A DNA stretch of 64,000 bases from Acridotheres tristis (taxonomy: Eukaryota; Chordata; Aves; Passeriformes; Sturnidae): contig CM072886.1 of the NCBI GenBank assembly GCA_037013685.1, positions 86,248,922 to 86,312,921 on the forward strand, in the 5' to 3' direction. A model generated the notes under the pieces. It did no database searches and was not told where the DNA came from. It was given only the letters and a program-made list of their open reading frames with translations. A program made the position numbers and the translations under genes. Positions 27,101-39,413 of the stretch are shown here, piece by piece; positions within the stretch are counted from its first letter, which is position 1, and each line of letters starts with the position of its first letter.

Positions 27101-30048
27101 TGGCAGAAACAAGCTCTTAGAAGTTAGGAAAAGCCAGATGTGTGGTTTCTTCTGTGCCTCCGATTTGGCCTTATTATTCACACATACTGTGTTAGAGTCC
27201 CAAATTACATCATTGCAGCCATTTTTCCAGAAGACCAGCATTCCCTTTGAGCATGAGATGTGCAGTGTTCAGGACATGAATCAGTTTGGTGTAATGAATG
27301 AGGATGTTGTCGGAGAAGTTAATCTAGGAATTGAAAATGGTGTGATGAAGAGCAAGGATGGCTTCAGGAAAGGAAATGACAGTCTTGTGTGTAAATCAGA
27401 TGAACTAGAGACAGGAGACTTTGTTGCTGGCAGTGCCCCAGGGTGGCAGGGAGAAGGATAAGCAGTGGGGCTAGGAAATGATTCTGAGCAGTCTGAGCAG
27501 GCTTATCTGTCCCTCTTGGCTACTGGCCATGGGCGAGCCAGGCTGCTCTGGTCCCCCAAGGTTCCCAACTTCGTGTGCACAGCTGTGATGGCAGCAAGCA
27601 GGGAAAGGGGGTAGTTGTGGGACAGGCTGAGCTTTGGATGCTTTGTTATCCCAAGTCTGGAGGGTGCAAGCCGGTGGTGGATAATAACCATTCTCTGGTT
27701 TGTTATGCAGGGAGAGGCGGTGTCTGTCCAGGTTTGAAGATGTGGAAAAATTCATGTTGGTCCAGAGGTAGTGTTGGCAGGAGGCCATCAGGCTTCCATG
27801 CCTGCAGAAGGCAGCACAGAAAAGTTTAGAGCCAAGAGCCAGAAACAAGTGTCAATGCAGGTTTTGTCTAAGTGGGCAGGATGTGGGTCATGGGGTTGGA
27901 TCAGAGGTCTGCTGAGGACAGCAGGACCACTGGGAGATGTTAGGAATATGCAATCCTTGGTTGCTCAGATCTTTGTGGTTTTGTGGTCACTGGCATGTGC
28001 TGTCCAACTGGCCAGAGCAGCAGTCCTTTCCTGATCTAGAGACGCTTAGTGAGGAACTGCAGATATTTTGCAGAGCCTTATTTGCATTGGGAAAGTCACT
28101 GCAAATTATTAAAATATAGGCAATTATCCTGTTTGATGGAAAATAAAAATAGAAATAAAGTTAAGCTTTTGAAAATTAAATCTTTCTGTTGGGCTTTGGT
28201 GGAAATACTTCTAATTGTCAGCAGAGTTAGGAATAAGTGACACTTCAGAGTTTGGCATTCCCAGCTCAAGTCTTGATTTCAACCCATCTCCAAAAATCAC
28301 ATTAGCAAATTGTCTGGATAAGATGGTTGTGGAAAGACATGCTGGGATACTGGCATAGAAACAGGATGGTAAATTTTGCTTTTGGGTCTTTGGGAAAAGC
28401 AGGCAACCTGCTGCTGGTAGTTGTTGTTCTTGCCACATATTTCAATATAAGCATCATCTTTATTCATTCCAGGAGCTTCTAAACTAATCAGAGTACTCTT
28501 GTGTGGTTCTTCCTGCAAGACAAAAATGGGTTTAAATCCATTCCAGGTGAGCCAGGAGAATTCAGTTAATAACACTGAGCCATTTACACTGGAGTGCCAG
28601 CAGATCACTAAAATAAATTCAAGTTGCTTGGCATGCCTTTGACAGGACATCTGCTGCTGCATTTCACCTGGTAACATCTGGGCCCAAGTGCTTTTCTAAA
28701 ATAGGGGGAAAAAAGTTGTCTTGGAGAAATAGCATTGGCATTTCTACTGCATTAAAATTCACTATTTTGAGCACCGTTTCTCAATGAGCAGGTGGTAATT
28801 TTAACAGTAAAGCTTACACTTTGTCTTCTTTCTGGGATCTTGAAACATTTTTGAAATGTGAAAGAACATTTTCATTCAGTAATCAAAATGTGTTTGCAAT
28901 AAAGCTTTCATTTTCTTAGAAAGTTATAATTAATATATAAGAAGGCACAGTATGTTTTACTTCTCTCGACTTTTCAGTCCGTATTGAGCATTTAGCTGTC
29001 ACAGCTTACTGAAAAACAATGCATGCTGCTCTTTTCAAAAGAAAAGAGATCACACCTATGTTTTGATGCGTGAATGACTGAAGAAAATTTGCAGATTGAT
29101 TTAGTCTCGTGATTTGACAGATCATTCCAATTTGGTTGACAGTGAACACTGCAGCTCAAGGACTGGTGAAGGTGGTGGTAGTAAGAAATGACCACTCCTT
29201 TTGCCAGCAGAAAGGCAGTTCATGGCACATTGCTGAGACATTCAGCTCCACAAATGTCCTCCTCCATTCATGGAGGGGGTCAGCATGATTGAGAAACAGC
29301 AAAGAATTACAAACAGATAGCAAGCTTTCATGTGGTCACATGAAAACAGCAGAAAATTTTAACCCTGGCCGATTAGAAATGGGGAAAATGACTTTGGAAA
29401 AATTATAACATCTGATTCTTCACTACCATCTATTCTGTATAGACAAGTGTGGTTACACAAGTGTTTTCTCAGCCAGCAAAGCTGTTTTAATAAGGCACCA
29501 TTCCTGCACTGTTGTTCATCCACTTCCACATTGTGCCAGATGATAATTTGTAGACTTTGGGTTTATTTTTTGGTTTGGTTTGTTTGGTTTTCAAATCAAA
29601 TCACTTCCAGGTTTGTTCAGCATGACTGAGGGGATGGAGGACTGCATGAAAGAAGCAAATATAAAGAAAAAAGTATGAAGACTTCTTAAAACTGCATTTG
29701 TCATCACATGACATGTTTCTGTATCTCTGCTTTCATTTTTGCAGGGTGAAGGTGTGCAGTGCCACTGTTCTGATGTGACAGCACCTTCTTAAGAGTTTTC
29801 TAATGAAAGAGAAAGGGGAATTGTCAGAAAAAAGAACATTATCTGCCACTTCCCAAATAGTTCATGGAAACAAAGCAGTTTCAGCATCTTCTAATTAAAT
29901 ATTCCTCGTTGTCTGTCAGGTTATGGAAGGAGGCTGCTGAGAATGTGAAAGTATGTCTATGGGAGATAAGGATGTGCAATGTGCACATGGGCTTGCCTGC
30001 TGTGGCACCAGGAGATTGGGCGTCTGAGCTCAGGGTCACTTAGTTTTT

Positions 30049-30084
30049 AAATATATTTATATTATATATATATATATACACATA
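30049..30084. repeat. AT-rich dinucleotide repeat
   Basis: An A/T-only stretch includes several TA units (about 30065-30078) and grades into ACACAT. Confidence 0.8.
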
Positions 30085-33000
30085 GAGGGGGAGTGTTTTA
30101 TTAATTTGAAATTATTTTTTATTTTGTGGCCATGGAAATTTTGATTCAGCTTCATGGCCACATTTAAAGACTTATCACTGTTTAGAGGGGTAGTTACATT
30201 ATGCATGAAACTGGAGTTTGAAACCAGCAACTTCTAAACAAACTGCTAAATGAGAAGCTTTTTGTTTGGATCTCTCAGCACCTCAGGTGCTTATACACCA
30301 GGTCGTATTAAATTGATTAATACTATTTTGTAATATTAATTCAAGCCAGATTGCCCTGTGATGGGATAAACCAAGGTGGATGCACACACAGCCATCTTTG
30401 AATGTCAGATGCTGTATGTTGTCCAGTCGGGTTGTTATTTACAGTTAACAGTTCAGGATACCCCCAAAGCTAGATAAATCAAACCCACTAGGCCAGAGAA
30501 TGACAAACACGCTTAGAACTTTATTTTCTTTACAGACAATTTACCAACAGGATAAAAACATGGTATTTGTCAAACTGCTGACAACCAGTGGTTGATCTAG
30601 GTCCATTGTTCGCAGTGATCACTTAACTGCTCCAGTATTGCAAGATTTTTGATTTAATCTTCTTCAGTGCCAGCATATGATAAATTGTAACTCTGTCATA
30701 AAAAGTGTGTGGTTGTAAAACACCTTAAAGCAGGGATGTTTATGAAAATAAGTGGATTAGTTTATTACATACCAGGAGCAAAAAGGACACAGAATCTTCA
30801 AAATTAAATTTAATTGAAAAGCAAACTCAAATGAAGCCAGCACTTTTAATCTACTAAAGATGTAAATGGCTGCTCACCTTGCAGAGTTCAAGGTAATATT
30901 GCAAGCATAAGACCCAGTTCTGTACACTTTCAGTCACAGTGAAATTAAGGGCACCTTCTGTGTTTATGGCTTTGAATATCAAGTGAACACATTACAGCTT
31001 GTACACAGTAAGCACAGGAAACTGCTTCTGGTTGGTATGTGGTTCTGGCCATATATTGGCCTGGAAGGTTGCATTGGCACAGCTTTAGCACCCAAGAGCT
31101 GCATATTCCTGTCCCTCAATAGCCCACGTTGGCAGAAACCTGCAGTATTGATCTAGTTAACCCTTGCTAGAAAGCAGACTAACACTCTCACAGCTAAGCC
31201 TACATATAGAACTTGATGTAGTTTCCATTTGCTTTGGTCCTGTGTAGCTGTGAGCCCTGGTGCCCTTGCTGTGTGCTCGGTTAGTCCCCAGATAGTCCGT
31301 GGGATGTTATTTACTGTCTTCATTGGCTGCAGAATTTGCAGCACAGGGCTGTAAGTTTGTGAGTCTTCAGGTGGCAATGGTAGGATACATAGGTCTAAAT
31401 AGCAGGCCTGGGCTTGGCCAGAATTCTTGCAGGATCTAGGGGACAGCCACAGTGTAGGAGATAGCATGGCTGGTTGATAACTTCAGCTGCACCTGAGACC
31501 TCGGACTGGTTTCTGTATATTCTGGGTGCACCTGGCAGAGGAAACGCTGGGCATGGCCCAGCCCATCTGAACCTGGGCTTCAGGGTCACTCTGCCATTTT
31601 CTGTAGTGTGTGTGCTGTCAGTGCAGGGCTTTGTGCCTGTCTTTAGTCATTGCTAGCTGTGGGTGAAGGGACAGGGGACAGTGCCCCTCTTCCACATGGA
31701 GACACAACTCCTTCCTCTCACAGTCCAGAGATGTGCATTTATGTTCAAGCAAGGAGACAACAGGCCAAGGAAAGGTGCTTTTACCTCAAAGCTCAGATTG
31801 AAACTGCTCTGGGCAAGATCTGAAAAGAGGAAAGGGAGAGAGCATGGCCATAGATTCCTGCTTTGTTATTCTACCAGCTGCATGATATTTGCTAGCTGCC
31901 ACTTCATCCAGCAAAGACCTCTCCCTGGGAAGAACCATTGTTATTCTAATACATGCTGCAAAACTATTTTGTGATTAAAAATGGAAAGTGGGATTTGGAA
32001 TGTCCTTCATGCAAAAAAATAAGACTGTTTAAAATTTTACAAAGGAAACAGCAATAGAATAACTCAGTTTTCCATGAAAGAGCTGTTCTCATGAAAATCT
32101 TGCAAACAGCATGCCTCAGTTACTTATGCATTTAAGGGAGAGACCAACAAGATGTCTTTTGTAATAGGCATAAATTTGCTTCGAGCTAAACCTACATGTC
32201 TCAGTTACAAGCCTGTATTTTCCTAGAATATGTGAGTCATTTTATCCTCCACTACATGGATTCTTAATTTTTTTTGTAAGTATGTCATCTGAAAGGAATT
32301 TCACAGCCACAAGTAAGAAGTTGGTCTGATGTCTCTGGTGACAAAATTAATAACCGCGTATCTCATTTTCTGAAAGAATGAAGCTGTTAGTATAGTCAGT
32401 CTGCACTTAAAGTCAAGCTAGCTAGGTTGTGTTACTAGTCCATTGGTAAGGAGGAGGTAAGATCCATTGAATTTTGCATTTACTTCCAAAAGCTGGATGG
32501 CGAAACAGTAATTTTCAGAAGTGCCAGGATGTCAGCAAGAGGGGAGTGGTGTGTGGGGGAAGGAAGAGAGCGTGGAAGCTGCAACTATTCCTCTACATCA
32601 GCTTCTGTGATTCAGGGAATAAAAAGACTTGGATTATGTATTTGCATGACCTAAAAAGTACTGCTTCTTAAGTATTTAGTCAGTTTTGCATTTCTCTGTT
32701 GTTTTGCTATTATTTTTGTTATTACTATTAAGAGTACAGTAACATTTCAGTATTGCAGTTATCTTGGTTGTCTGTACTCCTTGGAGAACTGGCTTCCACT
32801 GTTTTTCAGCTGCAACTGATAATTGACATATTTTTAGGTAACAGAAATAGGACTTTTAGACTAGTTTTTCCTTTGTGAATTTTTAACAAAGCACCTTGCA
32901 GAAATTCAGAATATTTGGCTTTTGAGTCTCTTGAACTAGCTGGCAGAGACCTGTAGCAGGGAAGAAGGCAGGTAGCATGGCTCAGAGTGAGGAGAGTTTG

Positions 33001-33228
33001 CCTAGGGCTTGGGGATATCATCACAGATATCCCTCTATTAACACATACACACCTCATATAAAACTTGGTGCCTTAGGCTTTAAAACTACATCTTTGAAGA
33101 AATACTCCAGGAGGCTGTAATGTGATTTTGGAGGTTTTGGGGGTTTTTGTTTAGCTAGCCATAATAACAAACTACCTGTGTAATTCTTTTCCAAGGTCCT
33201 AATGTTTCAACAGAATTTACGCTTCAGC

Positions 33229-33246
33229 AAAAAAAAAAAAAAAAAA
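33229..33246. repeat. A18 run followed by CAAA units
   Basis: Eighteen uninterrupted A are followed by CAAACAAACC. I could not pair this with a retrocopy body or target-site duplications. Confidence 0.85.
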
Positions 33247-35593
33247 CAAACAAACCCAAGAAACACACAAAATTATTAAAATTATTAGGTTCAACATTTC
33301 CAGACTGTCTACATCTTTTTTCTTCAATTTTTCCATTAACCAAATCTGTCACAATGAGAAATTGTGAAGTAGAGTCTTCTGGAGGCTATCAGGAAAGCCC
33401 AGTAAATCCTTCAGACTGGTTCACCACCTTTCCTATTTAGAACACAGGGAATTCAAGGGAAACAGAAGGAAACAATTAACACGTCAGGTATGTCTGATAT
33501 ATCCTTTTCCTATATTGCCTTGGTTTTCACCCTCTTATTTCATGGACATCTACCATCAGCCTTTCATAATCAACAGGTTGCTGTAGAAACTGTAAAGGAG
33601 TGTTTCTCTGTAGAAGTTGCACCCACCAAGTGTTATGCTGTTCTCCTTTATATGATTTTTAGATGCTTGATATGCTCCTTAAAGGTCCGGTTTGTGCCCA
33701 GAAAAGCCCTCCCTGTGACCTCTCAGTCTGCACTCACTTGTGCTCACAGATCAGGGAAGCTGGATCATTAATTTTATATATCCACAGAAACTGCGCTTCT
33801 GTAGCAGTGCTGCCCTGCTTTTGTTTGATGCTGCAGTTTACGGGTCAGAAGTGCACGGACTTAATATTTTATTTGTGCCTCTTCCATGCCAGAAAGGCAA
33901 GACAAGTGTACCCTTGCCTGTCACCGTGGCAAAGGCTTTTCATCCTGCGAGGTGCTGAGAATTTGTGCCTCAGCTCCATAGGGGACCCAGAATAATCTGG
34001 GGCACGTCTGTAGCCTATGGCAAATCCAAACCGACATTTGCATTGACAAGAACAATACATAATCTGACATTTGTATATAGAATGACTGTGTGAGGAAATA
34101 GTGGTTGCTGATGCATTTTATGTGATCAGAATAATATCTCTGAGCACTGGAGGAGTGTTTGGGCTGATACAAGCAGTTTTATGTGTGTCAGAATGAACAG
34201 ATATATATGTATATGTGTGTTGCATGGCTGATCTCTCAATTATCTTGATTTTACATTACAGTACAGTCTAGGAAGACTCTAGATAGCGTGACTGAATGCT
34301 ATTGCAAAGACAGAGCTTCCACTTTATGGAAGCAATTGAAAACTTAGATGATCTGCTTGGGGCTGTTGCAGTCTGGGAAAATCGTGATTTGTTTTATAAA
34401 GTAATGCAGAGTATTTCCTCTTGGCAATGTTTTGGTGTCATATTCCAATTTATTGAAGATATATCAACCCCGTTACCAGTGCACATTGGTTCTAAAAGCA
34501 TGTGTGTGGACATGAAGGTGCACACTGCTGTGTTTCACATATCGAACAACAGCTAATTAAGCAGAGCACAGTGAAGCCTCCCACACAGATAATTTTCTTT
34601 TTCTATCTTATAACTTCTCCTACTGAGCTGAAGGATAGCCACAGGCAGAAACTAGGTCTGCTCATGACAAACAGAGTCCATTTTCATTTTAGCCGCTTTT
34701 AGTTGATTTCACTCCAAGGATATATAAGTAAGACACATTCTTGTAGATGAAAATCAATTGTCTTTGAAAGCAGTTTAAGTAGATTTTCTTAAAATCTTGC
34801 TGCAATAAAAATGGTTTGTTTTGATAGAGCATGTCAAGGGGAAAGGGATAAGGAATAGTTAGTATGCTGTAGTGAGGCCCTCCCTTGGTGCTGACCTAAG
34901 AGTAATAATATGGAGCAGGTCATCTCTTCTGATGCTTTGTTGGGTGTAGCTAGTTGATTCCAAAAATCTTGGACAGTGTCTGTGGGCAACTGCTGGGAGA
35001 CAACTGTCCTATACATAAGATCTTTAAGATAGAATGACTGCAGGCAGCATTTTGTTTCATTATAACAAGATTTGGTGTCTGTGCCCATAATGGGCAGGTT
35101 CCAGGATCCTTTATGTGCTTGAAACTAGGAGCCTAAATCACTCGATTTTATAGTTAGCTAAGTAGCTAAAGACTTGCCAGTATCAAGACACTCAGGGGGC
35201 ATCTCTACTGTTTCTGCTGACACACGAAGATTTCATTTTTGGAGAAGCTCTTCCATGTTCCAGTGTAGCCTTTATAGTGTCTTCAAAGAATCGCTTCTGT
35301 GCCTTGCCTAAGACAGGATTGGTGGGTAAAGGGCAGACTGTGCTTCTGCATAAACTGAATTTCTCTTGTTGCTGGAGTTCAGTGGAAATGTCTTGGACAG
35401 AGCATGAGCTGTTCTTCCTGCCACTCCCTGAGATGGGTCTCAAATGCTCTGGATAGGAGCCTGTGGTTACAGGCGGAGGAGAACTCTTCCACGGTGAGGA
35501 CTACTGATCATATGACAAGACCCAAACCAATTTCCATTGAATTTCCACTCTTTCCAAGCTGGATATTCAAATTTGCTCAAAACTAAAGTTTTA

Positions 35594-35619
35594 CCTCTTA
35601 AAAAATTGGTTTTAAGAGG
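35594..35619. repeat. Perfect 10-bp inverted repeat, 6-base loop
   Basis: CCTCTTAAAA and TTTTAAGAGG flank AATTGG. It is a small hairpin without an evident role. It lacks the T-run and context of a terminator, which would not apply in this genome anyway. Confidence 0.65.
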
Positions 35620-38600
35620 GCAGACTGGCATCACCACAGGCAACAAGCTGACACCTCTGTTGTTCTCTTAAGTATACTGAGTGAAGGGCCACTTGCCCGT
35701 GCTGCCCTATCCTGATTTGACCCTGACCTTACAAACTGCTTTTATTATCAGTGCTTAAGGGAGTGTTGGCTTCTTTCTCTTTGGTTGTTACTGGTGGTTT
35801 GAAAGCTTCATTCCAAGTTCATGTGGCTAGGCTGAGGTAAATATCTGTGTATTCAAGCACTTACCTTGTCCTTAAGAGCAGTTTTTATGGAAGAGTTGCT
35901 GCCGAGCCACATCTGACCAACAGCACAGCACAGGCATCTTCTCATTGTCCAACAATGATCACAAGCTGGTGCTTCAGAGGAAAACCAGTTTTCACCTTGG
36001 CTGTTAAACAGTACATCCTTACAAATTCTTTTAGGGAGAATTGCTAATAAAGCATGATGGCTTTTGTTCTTTGGTAATACTGGCAAGACAACAAATCCTT
36101 GTCAGACTTTCTGTTTCTTATGCTGTGTGCATTTTATGTTGAAGCTCTAGAAAAGCAATGGGTGATTTCTTTGCATGGCCACTGGTCCTGCACAACTCCT
36201 GTGTTACAGCCAAAGGTTGTGAGATGGAAAATGAGGGGAGGAAGTAAATTTGTCTAAATTGAAAAGAAAGAAATTAATTGTTAATAGTCTCTTAATAGGA
36301 TTTTCACAGCATGCTCTGTCACTGGAATGTATCTCGCTTTGGGGCAGCTTCCCTACCTAATTAGCCAGCTACAAACCTTCTGTGAATAGCTGATATCCTC
36401 TATCACATCTTCACCTCATCTTCAGACATCAGAGAGGTATCAGGGACCTTGGTTAGAAAGGAGGGAAGAGTACCTTGTTCTACTGGGTTTCAAATAATTC
36501 AGCAGCAAAATACACTTATGATTCTTTTCCTTTTTGCTAACTGTGAATTTTTGGTTTGGTCTGTTTCCTTCCAAAAGTTTGAGTTGTTTACTTTGGGGAT
36601 TATGTCTTTTATGAAAATAACCAGGCTTCCAAATGCAGATTGTCAAACTTGCCAAGTTACTAGCAGTAGCACTAGTTGCCAGAGGAGTTTTGCTTCCTGT
36701 ATTGCCTAAGTAGATCAACAATATGGAAACTTTGATGTTTTTTTTTTCATGTCCTCAGCTCACCTGCTGTATTTTGCTGAGGAAAGGTGAGTCAGTGCAA
36801 TACAGAAGAGGAGGAATTTTTTGTCTTTCCCTTTTGTGACCTTCTCATGGGGACAGCAGCAAAGTGCATGGGCACCATTTAAGAGCATGTCTAGCTATTG
36901 TGTGTTTGCATGATACCTGTTACTTCTGGGGACGATGATTTTTCTTCATTGTTTTCCTGAGAACTGCAGGGCCTCACTTGAAGTTAAGTAATTCCTAAGA
37001 AAAATATGTGTCCAAACCAGTTAATTTCTTATGTGCTTGCTGCAGCAATATAGCCCAGAAGACCAGCAAAGAACAGAAAAAATCTCCAAAAAGAAGCACA
37101 AGACAGGCAAGGTTTGAAACTCTCAAAAGTAAGACAATGTTAGGAATTGTTTGGCTTGTTATCTTTATGGTCTAGCACTCTAGCACCTAGAATTTTAGTG
37201 TCCTTTGTCCCTAAACCTTTGCTGTCTGCTTCTGTTGCCAGAGCTGCCTTCCTGCAGCACTTTCTTTGGGAGTCAGTGGATGTGTCTTGACAAATATATG
37301 TTCACTCTCCACAAAGACGAAAGGACGAAATAAAACCTTGCCAACACCTATGATCTTTTAGAGGGCACGTCTTTAACTGCTTAAAATGGTTTGTGGGTTA
37401 ACAAATCCATCTATAACACAAAAATAAACAGGAGTCTACAGTGGTGGTTTCCATTGTGTTGAATCAAAGCTCAGGCAGGCATGGGCATGTTACAGATGCC
37501 TTGCACTTGATCATCTGATACACAGGTGACCCAGTTCACGAGGGCTGATATGTGGGAAGTTATGCTGAACTGTGTGCTCAATCCATAGCTGTGCAGTGGC
37601 ACTCGGCAACAGGTGTTGGCTGTAGCTGCCTTTGGAAGGATGTCAGGTCAGGCTGGAGCCTGGATTTAGCTCATTTATTATAAGGACTTTTGTCAACTGC
37701 TATAGATCATTTCAGACTGCATTGTGATTCTCAGTGGATGAGGTTGCAAATGTAATTCATGAAAATTTTATTAAACTGATCAAGCACAGCACGAAGCTTT
37801 AGCTGGAATGTATTGCATCTTTGAGCTCCCCCTAAACATTAAAAGGAGCTGACTTAGTGACGCATCTTTTCATGTATCATATCATCCATCAGATAACAAC
37901 ATTTGCAGAAGCACCAAAAGAGGAGAGATTATTTTGATGTCTTCTGCAGCATGTAGCATAGATCTGCTTTCTCTTTTTCCCTGGTCTCTTCCCTGTCTCC
38001 AACTCTGTCTCTGTGTCTCTCTCTTTTCCAATTTATCTGGATTAAACAAGTCTCTGATTATTCTTTATGCCACTGCAAATAAAGTCATTTTCAGAAACAG
38101 ATGTCGAAAGAGCCCAGTGAAATAATCCTGGAGGCAGATGCAGTCTTCCATAAGCTGCCAAGTGCATGGTGCAATCAAAGTGATGAAACAAAATGGAACA
38201 GGCTGCAGAAAAAGTAATTAAATTATAGTTCCATTGTAGAAGCACATTTTAAAATTACTGAGATTCAGAGCCCATAATGCTGGTATTATAGTTGAAAGAA
38301 TACTTGCCATGGGTCATGAGCATTTTTTTTAACAGTTATTAATCATGCTTGACTGGAAAGACATGTGTAACCTACAACAAGCAGTGGCTGTAGTTGTGCC
38401 AAAGGAAGCTTTTGTTCCCTGAAAAGAATTGTATCAAAGGCCAGTGTGTCCTATTATTACGTGTGCAATAGCAACGTGCAGAATCTGAAACGGGCTTTTC
38501 AGATTTCAATACAGAGCACTGGAGGGGAAAAAAGAAAACAAGTATTGTATGTGTTTGAATACTATATGACCTCCTTTTCCTCTTACCAAGTTAACTTACG

Positions 38601-38870
38601 TACTGACTAAATAATACTAAAAAAATTTCTCAAATATTGCTCCCCCATTTCAATAGAAATAATTCCAGTGCTCTAGTATAAATTACAAAGAGACAGAAAA
38701 TGTACAAAGTCTTGGAGACTTGAGATTAATAAGACTTTGTAAGTTCATTCACCTCTGTTTTCTTTATGTTGGACTGATCCACCTCCATCTTTCTGTCAGT
38801 TTCTGTTCTCCTCTCAGTGAACTCCTTTTTCCATTTCCATTTTTTTGTTTGTTTGAGATCGTTTGGGTTT

Positions 38871-38945
38871 TTGGATTGGATTGGATTGGATTGGATTGGA
38901 TTGGATTGGATTGGATTGGATTGGATTGGATTGGATTGGATTGGA
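38871..38945. repeat. Perfect (TTGGA)15 pentanucleotide array
   Basis: Fifteen uninterrupted TTGGA units with no point differences. The minus strand reads as tandem TCCAA, so it contains overlapping CCAAT boxes every five bases. In a frame across it the translation is DWIGL repeated, a by-product of the 5-bp period and not a protein. Perfect identity suggests a young, probably length-variable microsatellite. Confidence 0.97.
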
Positions 38946-39391
38946 TTTTTTTGTGTTGCTATGATTATGGATTGTCCACGTACAAATATAAAATAGGAGT
39001 TGGTTGTGAGAACATAGTTGCTTCCTATTCCCCTGATTCAAAGTACAGGTTTTAAACCTTTAATTTTACTGTGGGTCATCCTCAGGTCTTTTGTATCATC
39101 AGGGCCTCCCAGATGTGACTCATTTTTAAGAACTGGGTTTCTCAATTGTTTTATTTGTATTGTAAATTTATGTTTGTATTTCAGATTTATTGTCACTTTT
39201 TTTCACTGTATTACTTTTTGGGTTATTATCTTTCTACTCTTTTTTGAGCTCCTCTTTTTAGTGTCTGCAGTCTGTCCAAGTGACAGTCATTAATGTGATG
39301 CTAATACCTTCTAGTTATTGATATAGACACTACCAAAATTTTAGTAATTTTTTGTTGTTGTTTTTTTGTTTGTTTTAATTTTAGAGGGGGG

Positions 39392-39413
39392 TATTTATTT
39401 ATTTATTTATTTA
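39392..39413. repeat. TATT tetranucleotide repeat
   Basis: About five and a half uninterrupted TATT units. Confidence 0.85.

Noticed and set aside
29741..29800. Acceptor-like TTTTTGCAG followed by short open sequence
   Set aside because: There is no plausible coding continuation or donor. A non-coding exon cannot be excluded but is not supported.
36755..36805. CTGTATT/AATACAG and CTCACCT/AGGTGAG inverted pairs with a TGAGTCA AP-1-like site
   Set aside because: The two 7-base arm pairs are mutually incompatible, and a single AP-1 core is expected often by chance.
38720..39055. 111-residue open frame containing DWIGL repeats
   Set aside because: The repeats are the translation of the perfect TTGGA microsatellite. 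The frame has no other support, and the opposite strand also stays open through the array.
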